Shown: piece by piece, positions 1-5,067 of the stretch | Layout of the letters: the number at the start of each line of letters is the position of its first letter | How positions within the stretch are numbered: the stretch's first letter is position 1 | Assembly: GCA_007123195.1 (NCBI GenBank) | Contig: SKLO01000560.1 | Span: 1-5,067 of the forward strand | Source: Verrucomicrobiales bacterium | GTDB taxonomy: Bacteria > Verrucomicrobiota > Verrucomicrobiia > Verrucomicrobiales > SKLO01 | Length of the DNA stretch: 5,067 nt | Reading direction: 5' to 3' | The notes under the pieces: generated by a model | Databases searched by the model: none | What the model saw: the letters and a program-made list of their open reading frames with translations, nothing else | What the model was told of the DNA's origin: nothing | Translations under genes and position numbers: made by a program

Positions 1-162
1 GAAATTCAGCTCGCTGCGCTCGATCGGTTTCGTAGCGCGGTGCTTTTTCCCAAGCTCGGCGTTGCTCCTCAGTCGCGGATGTTCATCCGCTCCCTCGTCG
101 CGCCTTGATCTTGAAAAAAATTCCTCGCGCATTTCACCCAGCCATTTCGCGATCACCACTGG
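1..162 (+). repeat. Dispersed structured repeat, copy 1 (cut by left edge)
   Basis: This stretch aligns with the reverse complement of 1940-2154. The shared blocks, in order, are TCGCTGCGCTCG (11-22; the other copy has one difference), a 17-base exact match GCGTTGCTCCTCAGTCG (59-75), TCGCGCCTTGA (98-108) followed by CTTGAAAAA or a close variant, CCTCGCG, and the end GATCACCAC (151-159). In the last 30 positions before the terminal bases I count 23 matches. The alignment implies that about 48 nt of this copy lie off the left edge. The right end reads CTGG instead of the CTAG seen in copy 2, so this end is eroded or the boundary differs. No convincing protein is encoded. The reading frame that enters tcdA from position 62 runs through the repeat by chance. 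The element ends about 74 nt before tcdA, so it could carry or affect that gene's promoter, which is inference. Confidence 0.8.
75..90 (+). other. Internal hairpin of repeat copy 1
   Basis: GCGGATG-TT-CATCCGC forms a 7-bp perfect inverted repeat, realistically a 6-bp stem with a GTTC tetraloop. It sits directly after the conserved CTCCTCAGTC block and before CTCC. The matching position in copy 2 holds a different sequence that still folds into a 7-bp stem. Confidence 0.7.
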
Positions 163-189
163 AGGAGAGGGAATTTCCGACGCGGGGAC

Positions 190-203
190 GGCTCCGGGGA
201 GCC
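190..203 (+). other. Short palindrome in tcdA 5' region
   Basis: GGCTCC-GG-GGAGCC is a 14-base inverted repeat lying 33 nt upstream of the chosen tcdA start. It could fold in the 5' untranslated leader if transcription starts upstream. It has no T-run, so it is not an intrinsic terminator. In GC-rich DNA a palindrome of this size can arise by chance, so any regulatory role is speculative. Confidence 0.3.
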
Positions 204-222
204 AGCCAGCGCCGGCGATGGC

Positions 223-227
223 GGTGA
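223..227 (+). promoter_or_regulatory. Probable ribosome binding site of tcdA
   Basis: GGTGA lies 8 nt upstream of the ATG at 236 and is the best Shine-Dalgarno-like match near the candidate starts. The in-frame ATG at 218 has only GC-rich sequence before it, and the ATG at 62 falls inside the repeat. This supports the start at 236, although the match is modest. Confidence 0.4.
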
Positions 228-235
228 CAGGACAC

Positions 236-1039
236 ATGACGAAGGATCAAGTCGAGCAACAACCGGATGCCTACATCGGGACCAGACGCCTGCTGGGCGA
301 CAGCGCCTGGGGGCGCCTGCGCAGCGCCCGCGTGGGCGTGGTCGGGGTCGGCGGAGTGGGCTCGTGGGCGGCCGAGATGCTGGTGCGGTCGGGGGTGGCG
401 AAGGTCACCCTGATCGATCTCGACGACGTCTGCATCACCAACGTCAACCGCCAGTTGCAGGCTCTGCCCGGGACGGTGGGCCGGCTGAAGGTGGAGGTGC
501 TGGCGCAACGGCTGCGGTCGATCGCCCCGGACTGCGAGGTGCGGCCGGTGGCGGAGTATTTCACCGCAGCGAGCGCCGAGCGGCACCTGGCTTGGTGCCC
601 GGACGGGGTGGTGGACGCGATCGACTCGATCCGCCACAAGACCGAGTTGGTGGCGGCGTGTCACAGGCAGGGGTTGGCGGTGGTGGTGGCCGGCGCGGCC
701 GGTGGCCGGCGCGACCCCTGTCGCCTGCGCTGCAACGATCTGGCGCGGGCCTCGCACGACCCGCTGCTGCGCGAACTGCGCAAGCGGTTGCGGCGGCAGC
801 ACGGATTTCCCGCCGACGGCGAGGGGGCGTTCGGGATCGCGGCGATCCACAGCGACGAGCCGCCGGGATATCCGGATCCAGACAGGGCCGGCGGGGTGTG
901 CGACCGGTTGCCGGCCGGCGCGCGCGTGGGGGTGGCGTGTGATGCGACGATGGGTTCGGCGGGCTACGTCACCGCGGCGTTCGGCATGGCGGCGGCAGCG
1001 AGGCTGGTGGAGGAAATCACCGCCATGGAACCACGGTGA
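236..1039 (+). CDS. tcdA: tRNA threonylcarbamoyladenosine dehydratase TcdA (CsdL), E1/ThiF family
   Basis: TcdA uses ATP to cyclise the N6-threonylcarbamoyl group of t6A37 in ANN-decoding tRNAs, giving cyclic t6A, in the cytoplasm. The predicted protein is 267 aa; the E. coli protein is 268. Near the N-terminus YIGTRRLLG (13-21) replaces the RFGGxxRLYG element. The nucleotide-binding loop is GVGGVGSW (37-44), followed by LIDLDDVCITNVNRQ (59-73), the conserved Lys85, DAIDSIRHK (127-135) and GAAGGRRDP (153-161). Near the C-terminus, Cys235 followed by a GSAGYVTAAFG stretch matches the conserved cysteine region of the family. These motifs separate it from MoeB and ThiF, which carry CxxC zinc sites that I do not see here. 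I chose the ATG at 236 for its GGTGA site and the family length; 218 (273 aa) is the alternative. The csdA/csdE genes that neighbour it in E. coli are absent from this window. The next gene, a HAD hydrolase, is 168 nt downstream and has no obvious functional link. Confidence 0.93.
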   Translation: MTKDQVEQQPDAYIGTRRLLGDSAWGRLRSARVGVVGVGGVGSWAAEMLVRSGVAKVTLIDLDDVCITNVNRQLQALPGTVGRLKVEVLAQRLRSIAPDCEVRPVAEYFTAASAERHLAWCPDGVVDAIDSIRHKTELVAACHRQGLAVVVAGAAGGRRDPCRLRCNDLARASHDPLLRELRKRLRRQHGFPADGEGAFGIAAIHSDEPPGYPDPDRAGGVCDRLPAGARVGVACDATMGSAGYVTAAFGMAAAARLVEEITAMEPR

Positions 1040-1207
1040 AGGCGCGCCCGGTGAGTCCGGCAGCGGCTCCACCCCGGCGTCCACGCTTGACAACCGGGGC
1101 GGCTCAAGCGACGCATGAGGTGCCAAACCGGGCGTCGCCGGCGTGGCGGGAGACGTTGCCGGCGCAGCGGCCCCTGAGGGTTCCTTCGCCAACACCTTTT
1201 CTCCACC

Positions 1208-1897
1208 ATGCCACCCGAAACGTCCACCAGCAATTGGGCCGTGTTGTTCGACTGGGACGGCGTGGTGATCGACTCGCGCGCCGCTCATGAGGAGAGCTGG
1301 CGCCTGCTGTTCGGCGAACTCGGGCGCGTCATGCCGGGCGATTTTTTCATGCGCACCTTCGGCATGCGCAACCAGCAGATCATCCCGCAGTGCTTTGACT
1401 TCGTCGACCCGCACGACCTCGCCACGATCGAATCGATGGGCCATCGCAAGGAGGTGCTCTACCGCGAGATCCTCCAGCGCGAGGGCATCGAACCGCTGCC
1501 CGGGGTCACCGACCTGCTCGACTCGCTGGACGAAGCCGGGGTGGCCCGCTGTGTGGCCTCGTCGACCCCGCACGAGAACATCGCCACCATCATGCGCCTG
1601 ACCGGGTTGACCGGCCGCTTTGACGCGGTGGTGGCCGCCGAGGATGTCGACCGTGGCAAGCCCGAGCCGGATGTGTTCCTGCGCGCCGCCGGGAAGGTCG
1701 GCCAGCCGCCCCGGCGCTGCGTGGTCATCGAGGACGCCCACGTCGGCATTCGCGCCGCCCGCGCCGCCGGCATGCCGGTGCTGGCGGTGGCCACCACCCA
1801 TCCGGCCGACAGCCTCCACGGCGCCACCCGCGTGCTGGCCGGCCTCGGCGGAGTCAGCGCCCTGACGTTGCATCAATTGCTGGCCACCACGGCCTGA
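1208..1897 (+). CDS. HAD-superfamily hydrolase, beta-phosphoglucomutase-like (subfamily IA)
   Basis: The 229-aa product is a soluble cytosolic phosphotransferase with all four HAD motifs. Motif I is FDWDGVV, with nucleophile Asp15 and acid/base Asp17. Motif II is VASST (Ser118 or Ser119). Motif III is Lys151 in GKPEPDVF. Motif IV is VIEDAHVGI, with Glu175 and Asp176 binding magnesium. The region at about 25-95 is an alpha-helical C1 cap. Several residues match those I recall from L. lactis beta-phosphoglucomutase: His27 (its His20), Arg54 in TFGMRN (its Arg49) and Lys81 (its Lys76). A sugar-phosphate mutase or phosphatase is therefore plausible, but the family is promiscuous and the substrate cannot be read from sequence. 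No maltose-phosphorylase-type neighbour supports the mutase role. No Shine-Dalgarno is visible before the ATG, but no other start preserves motif I. The gene converges on the transporter gene, with repeat copy 2 between them starting 43 nt after its stop. Confidence 0.9.
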   Translation: MPPETSTSNWAVLFDWDGVVIDSRAAHEESWRLLFGELGRVMPGDFFMRTFGMRNQQIIPQCFDFVDPHDLATIESMGHRKEVLYREILQREGIEPLPGVTDLLDSLDEAGVARCVASSTPHENIATIMRLTGLTGRFDAVVAAEDVDRGKPEPDVFLRAAGKVGQPPRRCVVIEDAHVGIRAARAAGMPVLAVATTHPADSLHGATRVLAGLGGVSALTLHQLLATTA

Positions 1898-1939
1898 GGG
1901 TGGCGGCGCCCCCGTCCCTTCCGCACACGCCGATGGCGG

Positions 1940-1960
1940 CTAGTGTGGTGATCGGCAAAT
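1940..1960 (+). repeat. Left terminal inverted repeat of copy 2
   Basis: It begins CTAGTGTGGTGATCGG and is the exact reverse complement of 2134-2154 over 21 bases. The base just outside (1939) does not pair with 2155, so the palindrome stops exactly at CTAG on both sides. This gives a sharp element boundary. Confidence 0.85.
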
Positions 1961-2013
1961 TGATGGGTAAAACCCGCGAGGCATCTTTTTCAAATTCAAG
2001 GCGCGAAGAAGGA

Positions 2014-2029
2014 GTTGAGCGGGCTCAAC
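2014..2029 (-). other. Internal hairpin of repeat copy 2
   Basis: On the plus strand GTTGAGC-GG-GCTCAAC is a 7-bp perfect inverted repeat, realistically a 6-bp stem with a 4-nt loop. It aligns with the hairpin at 75-90 of copy 1. Read in the same orientation, pairs 1, 4 and 5 are identical in both copies and pairs 2, 3, 6 and 7 differ with pairing kept. Confidence 0.7.
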
Positions 2030-2133
2030 GACTGAGGAGCAACGCAGAAGTTGGAAAAGAGGCCCGCGGAACTCGCAAGCTGAACGAGCGAAGCGAGGAA
2101 ACTCCCAATTTTTGACAATTGTTTTATCCAGAT

Positions 2134-2154
2134 ATTTGCCGATCACCACACTAG
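2134..2154 (-). repeat. Right terminal inverted repeat of copy 2
   Basis: It ends GCCGATCACCACACTAG and mirrors 1940-1960 exactly. The equivalent inner sequence GATCACCAC also ends copy 1 at 151-159, so this end sequence is a shared feature of the repeat family. Confidence 0.85.
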
Positions 2155-2169
2155 ACCGTTGCCACCATG

Positions 2170-3441
2170 TCACCGCTGCCCGGGCGCCGGGGCCGGCGCG
2201 GCGGGCGTGGCGGCCGGGGGCAGGTCGGGCTTGCCGGTCGGATTGCGGAAGAACAACAGGAACACCAACAGCACGCCGAGCGACAGCCAGGCGGGCGTGG
2301 CCCAGATGGCTGACCAATCGTGCTGCAGCCCCTCGGCGGTGGGCACGGCCAGTTCGTTGGCCGCCATGACCCGGCCGGCGATGTAGGTGCCCACCAACGC
2401 GCCGAGCCCCCAGAGGATGAACGCGATGAAACCCTGGGCGGCGCTGCGGATGCGCTCGTTGGCCTCGTCATCGACGTAAAGCTGACCGGCGATGAACAGG
2501 AAGTCGTAGCAGGCGCCGTGCAGCAGGATCGCGGCGAAGATCATCGCGGTCTGCATGGCCATCTCGCTGTCGACGCTGCTCGACAGCAGGAAGTATCGCG
2601 CCACCCAGCAGGCGATGCCGATGAAGATGGTCACCTTGTAACCCAACCGCTTCAGGAACAACGGCAGCAACAGGAAGAACACGATGTCCGACACCTGCGC
2701 CAGCGAGGTCTTGGCCAGCATGTTGTCCCATCCCAGCTGGGTCAGGTAGACCGCCAGATTGACGAAGTAGAAATACAGCGGGATGCAGATCAGGAACATG
2801 CACAGGATGAACACCGCGAAGTTGGGCTTGCGCATGAGCGCGAGCGCGTCGAGTCCGAGCACCTCCGACACGGTCACGTCCGAGCCCGTCTTCAGCGGCG
2901 GGGTGTGCGGCAACACCATGGCGTAAAGGCCGAACACGATCGACACCCCGCCGGCCAGATACCACTGCACCGGCGACAGGGCCCCGTCGAGCAGGTTGAG
3001 CACCACCAGGCCCGCGATCCAGCCGACGGCGCTGAACAGCTTGACGATCGGGAAATCGCGCTTGGAATCGGCCAGGTGGTGCAGCGACAGCGAATTGCCC
3101 AGCGCCAGGGTCGGCACGTAAAGGGCGCAATACACGATCAGCGCCGGGTAGAAGGCGCCAAACGACTGGAATTGCGGCATCAACAGCAGCATCACGCCGC
3201 CCAGCAGACCGAGCAGCACCAGGATTTTCTCGGAAGCGAAGAAACGGTCGGCCACCAGACCGACGAAGAACGGCGAGATCATGGCGCCGATGGCGAACGC
3301 GCCGTAGGCCAGGCCGATCTGGCCGCCGCTGAACTCGAGCGTGTTGGCCAGGTAGGCACCCATGCTCACATACCACGAGCCCCAGATGAAATACTGGAGG
3401 AACATGAATACGGCCAGCTTGATCCTGATTTGTGTCTGCAT
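2170..3441 (-). CDS. NupG-like MFS permease (nucleoside:H+ symporter family)
   Basis: The predicted 423-aa inner-membrane protein is strongly hydrophobic, with about 12 membrane segments expected for the MFS. Matches to E. coli NupG include LQYFIWGSW in the first helix, the cytoplasmic loop GLVADRFFASEK, YVPTLALGNSLS, LPHTPP before the central loop, SLAQVSD in the C-terminal half, ACYDFLFIAG and RIRSAAQGF. The family moves nucleosides with protons, but related proteins in these phyla may carry other substrates. The C-terminus is a Pro/Ala-rich tail. I chose the ATG at 3441 because the MQTQIRIKLAVF start fits the family. An in-frame ATG at 3573 would add 44 Pro/Gly-rich residues unlike any NupG N-terminus. 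Neither start has a good Shine-Dalgarno. The 240-nt gap upstream, back to the DUF1501 stop, shows no convincing promoter or terminator. The gene ends 15 nt from repeat copy 2. Confidence 0.87.
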   Translation of the reverse strand: MQTQIRIKLAVFMFLQYFIWGSWYVSMGAYLANTLEFSGGQIGLAYGAFAIGAMISPFFVGLVADRFFASEKILVLLGLLGGVMLLLMPQFQSFGAFYPALIVYCALYVPTLALGNSLSLHHLADSKRDFPIVKLFSAVGWIAGLVVLNLLDGALSPVQWYLAGGVSIVFGLYAMVLPHTPPLKTGSDVTVSEVLGLDALALMRKPNFAVFILCMFLICIPLYFYFVNLAVYLTQLGWDNMLAKTSLAQVSDIVFFLLLPLFLKRLGYKVTIFIGIACWVARYFLLSSSVDSEMAMQTAMIFAAILLHGACYDFLFIAGQLYVDDEANERIRSAAQGFIAFILWGLGALVGTYIAGRVMAANELAVPTAEGLQHDWSAIWATPAWLSLGVLLVFLLFFRNPTGKPDLPPAATPAAPAPAPGQR

Positions 3442-3681
3442 GGGTTCGTGAAACGGGGTTGGCGGGGAACCTGCGCCGGCGGGCCGGCCGGACCGGGACC
3501 CATTGCCTCCTGACAGGAACGCAACATACGGATCCGAGGGGGCCACCGGAGCGGGCTTCGCCCTATCAGGCACGTCATCGCCGAATCAGGCAAGCCATTT
3601 TTTCCGGCGCCACGTTTTCAGCCGGGCGGAGGGTTCCACGACGTCGAGTTCGCCTCCTTCGCGGCCGCCACGACGGGGCGT

Positions 3682-5067
3682 TCAGATGATCTCACGGATC
3701 ACGTTGCCGAAATCGCGGTCCAGCCGCTTGTGCCCCGGCACCTCGAGGTGGTGGGCGTGCAGGCCCATCTGATGGAGCAGGGTGGCGTGCAGGTCGGTGA
3801 CGTAGTGCGGATGCTCAATGGCATGGAAGCCGAGTTCATCGGTGGCGCCATGGGCCACGCCGCCGCGGACCCCGCCGCCGGCCATCCACACGCTGAAGCC
3901 GTAGGGATGATGGTCGCGGCCATCGGCACCCTGGGAGCCGGGGGTGCGGCCGAACTCGGTGCCGAACACCACCAGGGTTTCGTCCAGCAGTCCGCGCTGC
4001 TTGAGGTCCTTGAGCAGCCCGGCGATCGGGCGGTCGACCTGCATCGCCAGCTCGGAGTGCTTCTCCTTCAGATTGGAATGCTGGTCCCAGGCACCGGCGG
4101 CGCCGTCGCCATGCATGATCTGGATGAAGCGCACCCCGCGCTCGGCGAACCGGCGCGCCGCCAGCAACTGCTCGCCAAACGGGCGGGTCTCGGCCTGGTC
4201 GAGGCCATACAGCGCCTTGGTGGATTCGCTTTCGCCATCGAAGTTGATGATCCCCGGCACCGAGGTCTGCATGCGGAAGGCGAGTTCGTAGGACTTGATC
4301 CGGGCCTCGAGCGCGTCGTCGCCGGGGAACCGGCGTTCGCCAAGCCGGTTGAGCCGGTTCACCAGATCGAACCCGAGCCGTTGTTCGCGCGGATCCATCG
4401 CCCGTTCCGGCCGGGCGTAGTCGAGCGGGTTGTCGAGGTCGACCTTGAGCTTCACCGCATCGTAGGCCGGCCCGAGGTAGTGACCGTCGCGTTTGTCGAA
4501 GAACCTCGGCCCCATGCAGATGAACTGCGGCAGGTTCTGGTTGAGCGTGCCCAGCCCGTAATTCACCCAGGCGCCGATGGTCGGCACCCGCGGATCGAGC
4601 ATGTGGCGGCCGGAGTGGAACTGCACCTGGGCGCCGTGGTTGTCATCGGTGGTCCACATTGAGCGGATCACCGCCAGGTCGTCGGCGCAGCTGCCGATGT
4701 GCGGGAACCAGTCGCTGATCGCCAGCCCGCTTTGGCCGTGCCGCCGGTATCCGGTCTGCATCGGGTAGATGGTGTTGCGTTGCTGGCCGTTGGCGTCGTT
4801 GACCACCACCACCCGCACCTTGCCCAGCCGCTGAGGGTCCTGCACATCGGCCCAGGGGGTTTCGCCAATGGTCTTGCCGGCATGGCGGTTGAGCGCGGGC
4901 TTGGGATCAAAGCTCTCCATGTGGCTGACGCCGCCGCGCATGAACAGCCAGATGACACTCTTCGCCTTGGGCGCGAACTGCGGCATGCCGCACGGCGGTG
5001 CATACACGCCGGCACCGGGCGCACCGAGGCCGTCGCGCGCCAGCATGGCCCCCAGCGCGAGGCCGCC
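3682..5067 (-). CDS. DUF1501 family protein, 5' end beyond the window
   Basis: The visible 461 residues belong to DUF1501 (PF07394), a family in the alkaline-phosphatase-like fold that is abundant in Planctomycetota and Verrucomicrobiota. The frame stays open to the right edge. The first seven visible codons give GGLALGA, then MLARDGLGAP, which resembles the end of a Tat-type signal peptide (usually an arginine-pair motif and then GGLAL). The true start therefore probably lies about 15-30 codons off the edge, and the ATG at 5046 is internal. Recognisable blocks are SVIWLFMRGGVSHMESFDPK near 37-56 of the visible part, HGAQVQFHSGRH, PTIGAWVNYGLG, MHGDGAAGAWDQHSN near 318-332, and GTEFGRTP followed by GRDHHP near 369-388. 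The last two are the usual metal-site-like motifs of the family. In many relatives the gene is paired with a PSD1-type (DUF1549/DUF1553) cytochrome gene, which would lie off the right side here. The biochemical function is unestablished; export to the periplasm is inferred. Confidence 0.92.
   Translation of the reverse strand, partial: GGLALGAMLARDGLGAPGAGVYAPPCGMPQFAPKAKSVIWLFMRGGVSHMESFDPKPALNRHAGKTIGETPWADVQDPQRLGKVRVVVVNDANGQQRNTIYPMQTGYRRHGQSGLAISDWFPHIGSCADDLAVIRSMWTTDDNHGAQVQFHSGRHMLDPRVPTIGAWVNYGLGTLNQNLPQFICMGPRFFDKRDGHYLGPAYDAVKLKVDLDNPLDYARPERAMDPREQRLGFDLVNRLNRLGERRFPGDDALEARIKSYELAFRMQTSVPGIINFDGESESTKALYGLDQAETRPFGEQLLAARRFAERGVRFIQIMHGDGAAGAWDQHSNLKEKHSELAMQVDRPIAGLLKDLKQRGLLDETLVVFGTEFGRTPGSQGADGRDHHPYGFSVWMAGGGVRGGVAHGATDELGFHAIEHPHYVTDLHATLLHQMGLHAHHLEVPGHKRLDRDFGNVIREII

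Larger units (their letters stand above)
1940..2154 (-). repeat. Dispersed structured repeat, copy 2 (complete, MITE-like)
   Basis: This 215-bp non-coding element is bounded by perfect 21-bp terminal inverted repeats, each with CTAG at its outer end. A weaker match continues inward (TGG, then TAAAAC, near 1964-1973 and its mirror). It is visibly richer in A and T at its ends than the neighbouring genes. Its reverse complement aligns with positions 1-162, including the 17-base exact block (here 2029-2045). It occupies nearly the whole gap between two convergent genes: 42 nt from the HAD stop and 15 nt from the MFS stop. If CTAG is a 4-bp target duplication, the mobile unit is 1944-2150. No transposase is present, so mobility would depend on enzymes supplied elsewhere. 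A REP/BIME-like or structured-RNA repeat is the alternative. I do not recognise a named family. Confidence 0.8.

Noticed and set aside
62..235. An N-terminal extension of tcdA starting at the ATG at 62
   Set aside because: The added residues are encoded within repeat copy 1 and have no counterpart in the family. The start at 236 gives the expected length.
1072..1099. Inverted repeat CCCCGG/CCGGGG downstream of tcdA as a terminator
   Set aside because: It has a 6-bp stem with a 16-nt loop and no T-run after it, so it is probably chance in GC-rich sequence.
1087..1118. TTGACA at 1087-1092 as a promoter for the HAD gene
   Set aside because: No acceptable -10 hexamer occurs at 16-18 nt; the best is a poor GCATGA-like sequence. 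A lone -35 match is not enough.
1133..1164. Two near-identical 11-mers (CGTCGCCGGCG and CGTTGCCGGCG) spaced 21 nt apart upstream of the HAD gene
   Set aside because: The spacing resembles two helical turns, but such GC-only words are common in this DNA and no further repeat supports an operator.
134..1876. A 580-codon open frame on the minus strand opposite tcdA and the HAD gene
   Set aside because: It is antisense to two well-recognised genes and crosses their intergenic gap. Its composition is His/Arg/Ala/Pro-rich without domains, typical of a GC-rich shadow frame.
1900..2317. Small open frames of 71 and 125 codons overlapping repeat copy 2
   Set aside because: They run across the inverted ends of a non-coding repeat and into neighbouring sequence, have no recognisable domains, and the longer one lies in the wrong frame relative to the MFS gene.
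2320..3513. A 397-codon plus-strand frame opposite the MFS permease
   Set aside because: It is rich in His, Gln, Arg and Glu, which is what the reverse reading of hydrophobic membrane codons gives. No domain is recognisable.
3598..3625. Possible intrinsic terminator for DUF1501: stem CCGGC/GCCGG beside a six-base T run
   Set aside because: The T-run precedes the stem on the plus strand and reads as A after the stem on the minus strand, so it fits a terminator in neither direction. The 12-nt loop and 5-bp stem are also weak.
3730..4662. A 310-codon plus-strand frame opposite the DUF1501 gene
   Set aside because: It lies antisense to a clear family member and contains no recognisable motif.
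1..5067. CRISPR array, tRNA or rRNA gene, prophage or defence system
   Set aside because: No regularly spaced repeats, tRNA-like fold, rRNA-like sequence, phage gene or recognised defence domain is visible on either strand.

Overview
The window is GC-rich DNA from a bacterium, most likely of the Planctomycetota-Verrucomicrobiota group, with Verrucomicrobiota favoured. The main clue is the DUF1501 protein at the right edge, a family greatly expanded in those phyla. The NupG-like MFS transporter fits the same group. This is inference from gene content, not a phylogenetic placement.

Layout. Positions 1-162 hold most of a non-coding dispersed repeat (copy 1), cut by the left edge. Next come two plus-strand genes: tcdA (236-1039), a ThiF/MoeB/E1-like enzyme of tRNA ct6A formation, and a HAD-superfamily hydrolase of the beta-phosphoglucomutase-like type (1208-1897). 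Positions 1940-2154 hold a complete second copy of the repeat in the opposite orientation (copy 2). It has 21-bp perfect terminal inverted repeats ending in CTAG. It lies in the gap between the convergent HAD and transporter genes. On the minus strand follow a NupG-family MFS permease (3441-2170), a 240-nt gap, and a DUF1501 protein (5067-3682) whose N-terminus lies beyond the right edge.

The four genes are ordinary housekeeping or lineage-typical genes and do not form an evident pathway. tcdA and the HAD gene share a strand but are 168 nt apart. The DUF1501 and MFS genes share a strand with 240 nt between them, so co-transcription is possible but not shown.

The notable item is the repeat pair. 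The copies are diverged, but both keep a 7-bp internal stem at the same place. Four of its seven base pairs differ between the copies and all four changes preserve pairing. This suggests a small non-autonomous (MITE-like) or structured repeat family in which a folded RNA or single-stranded DNA is maintained. I do not recognise it as a named family.
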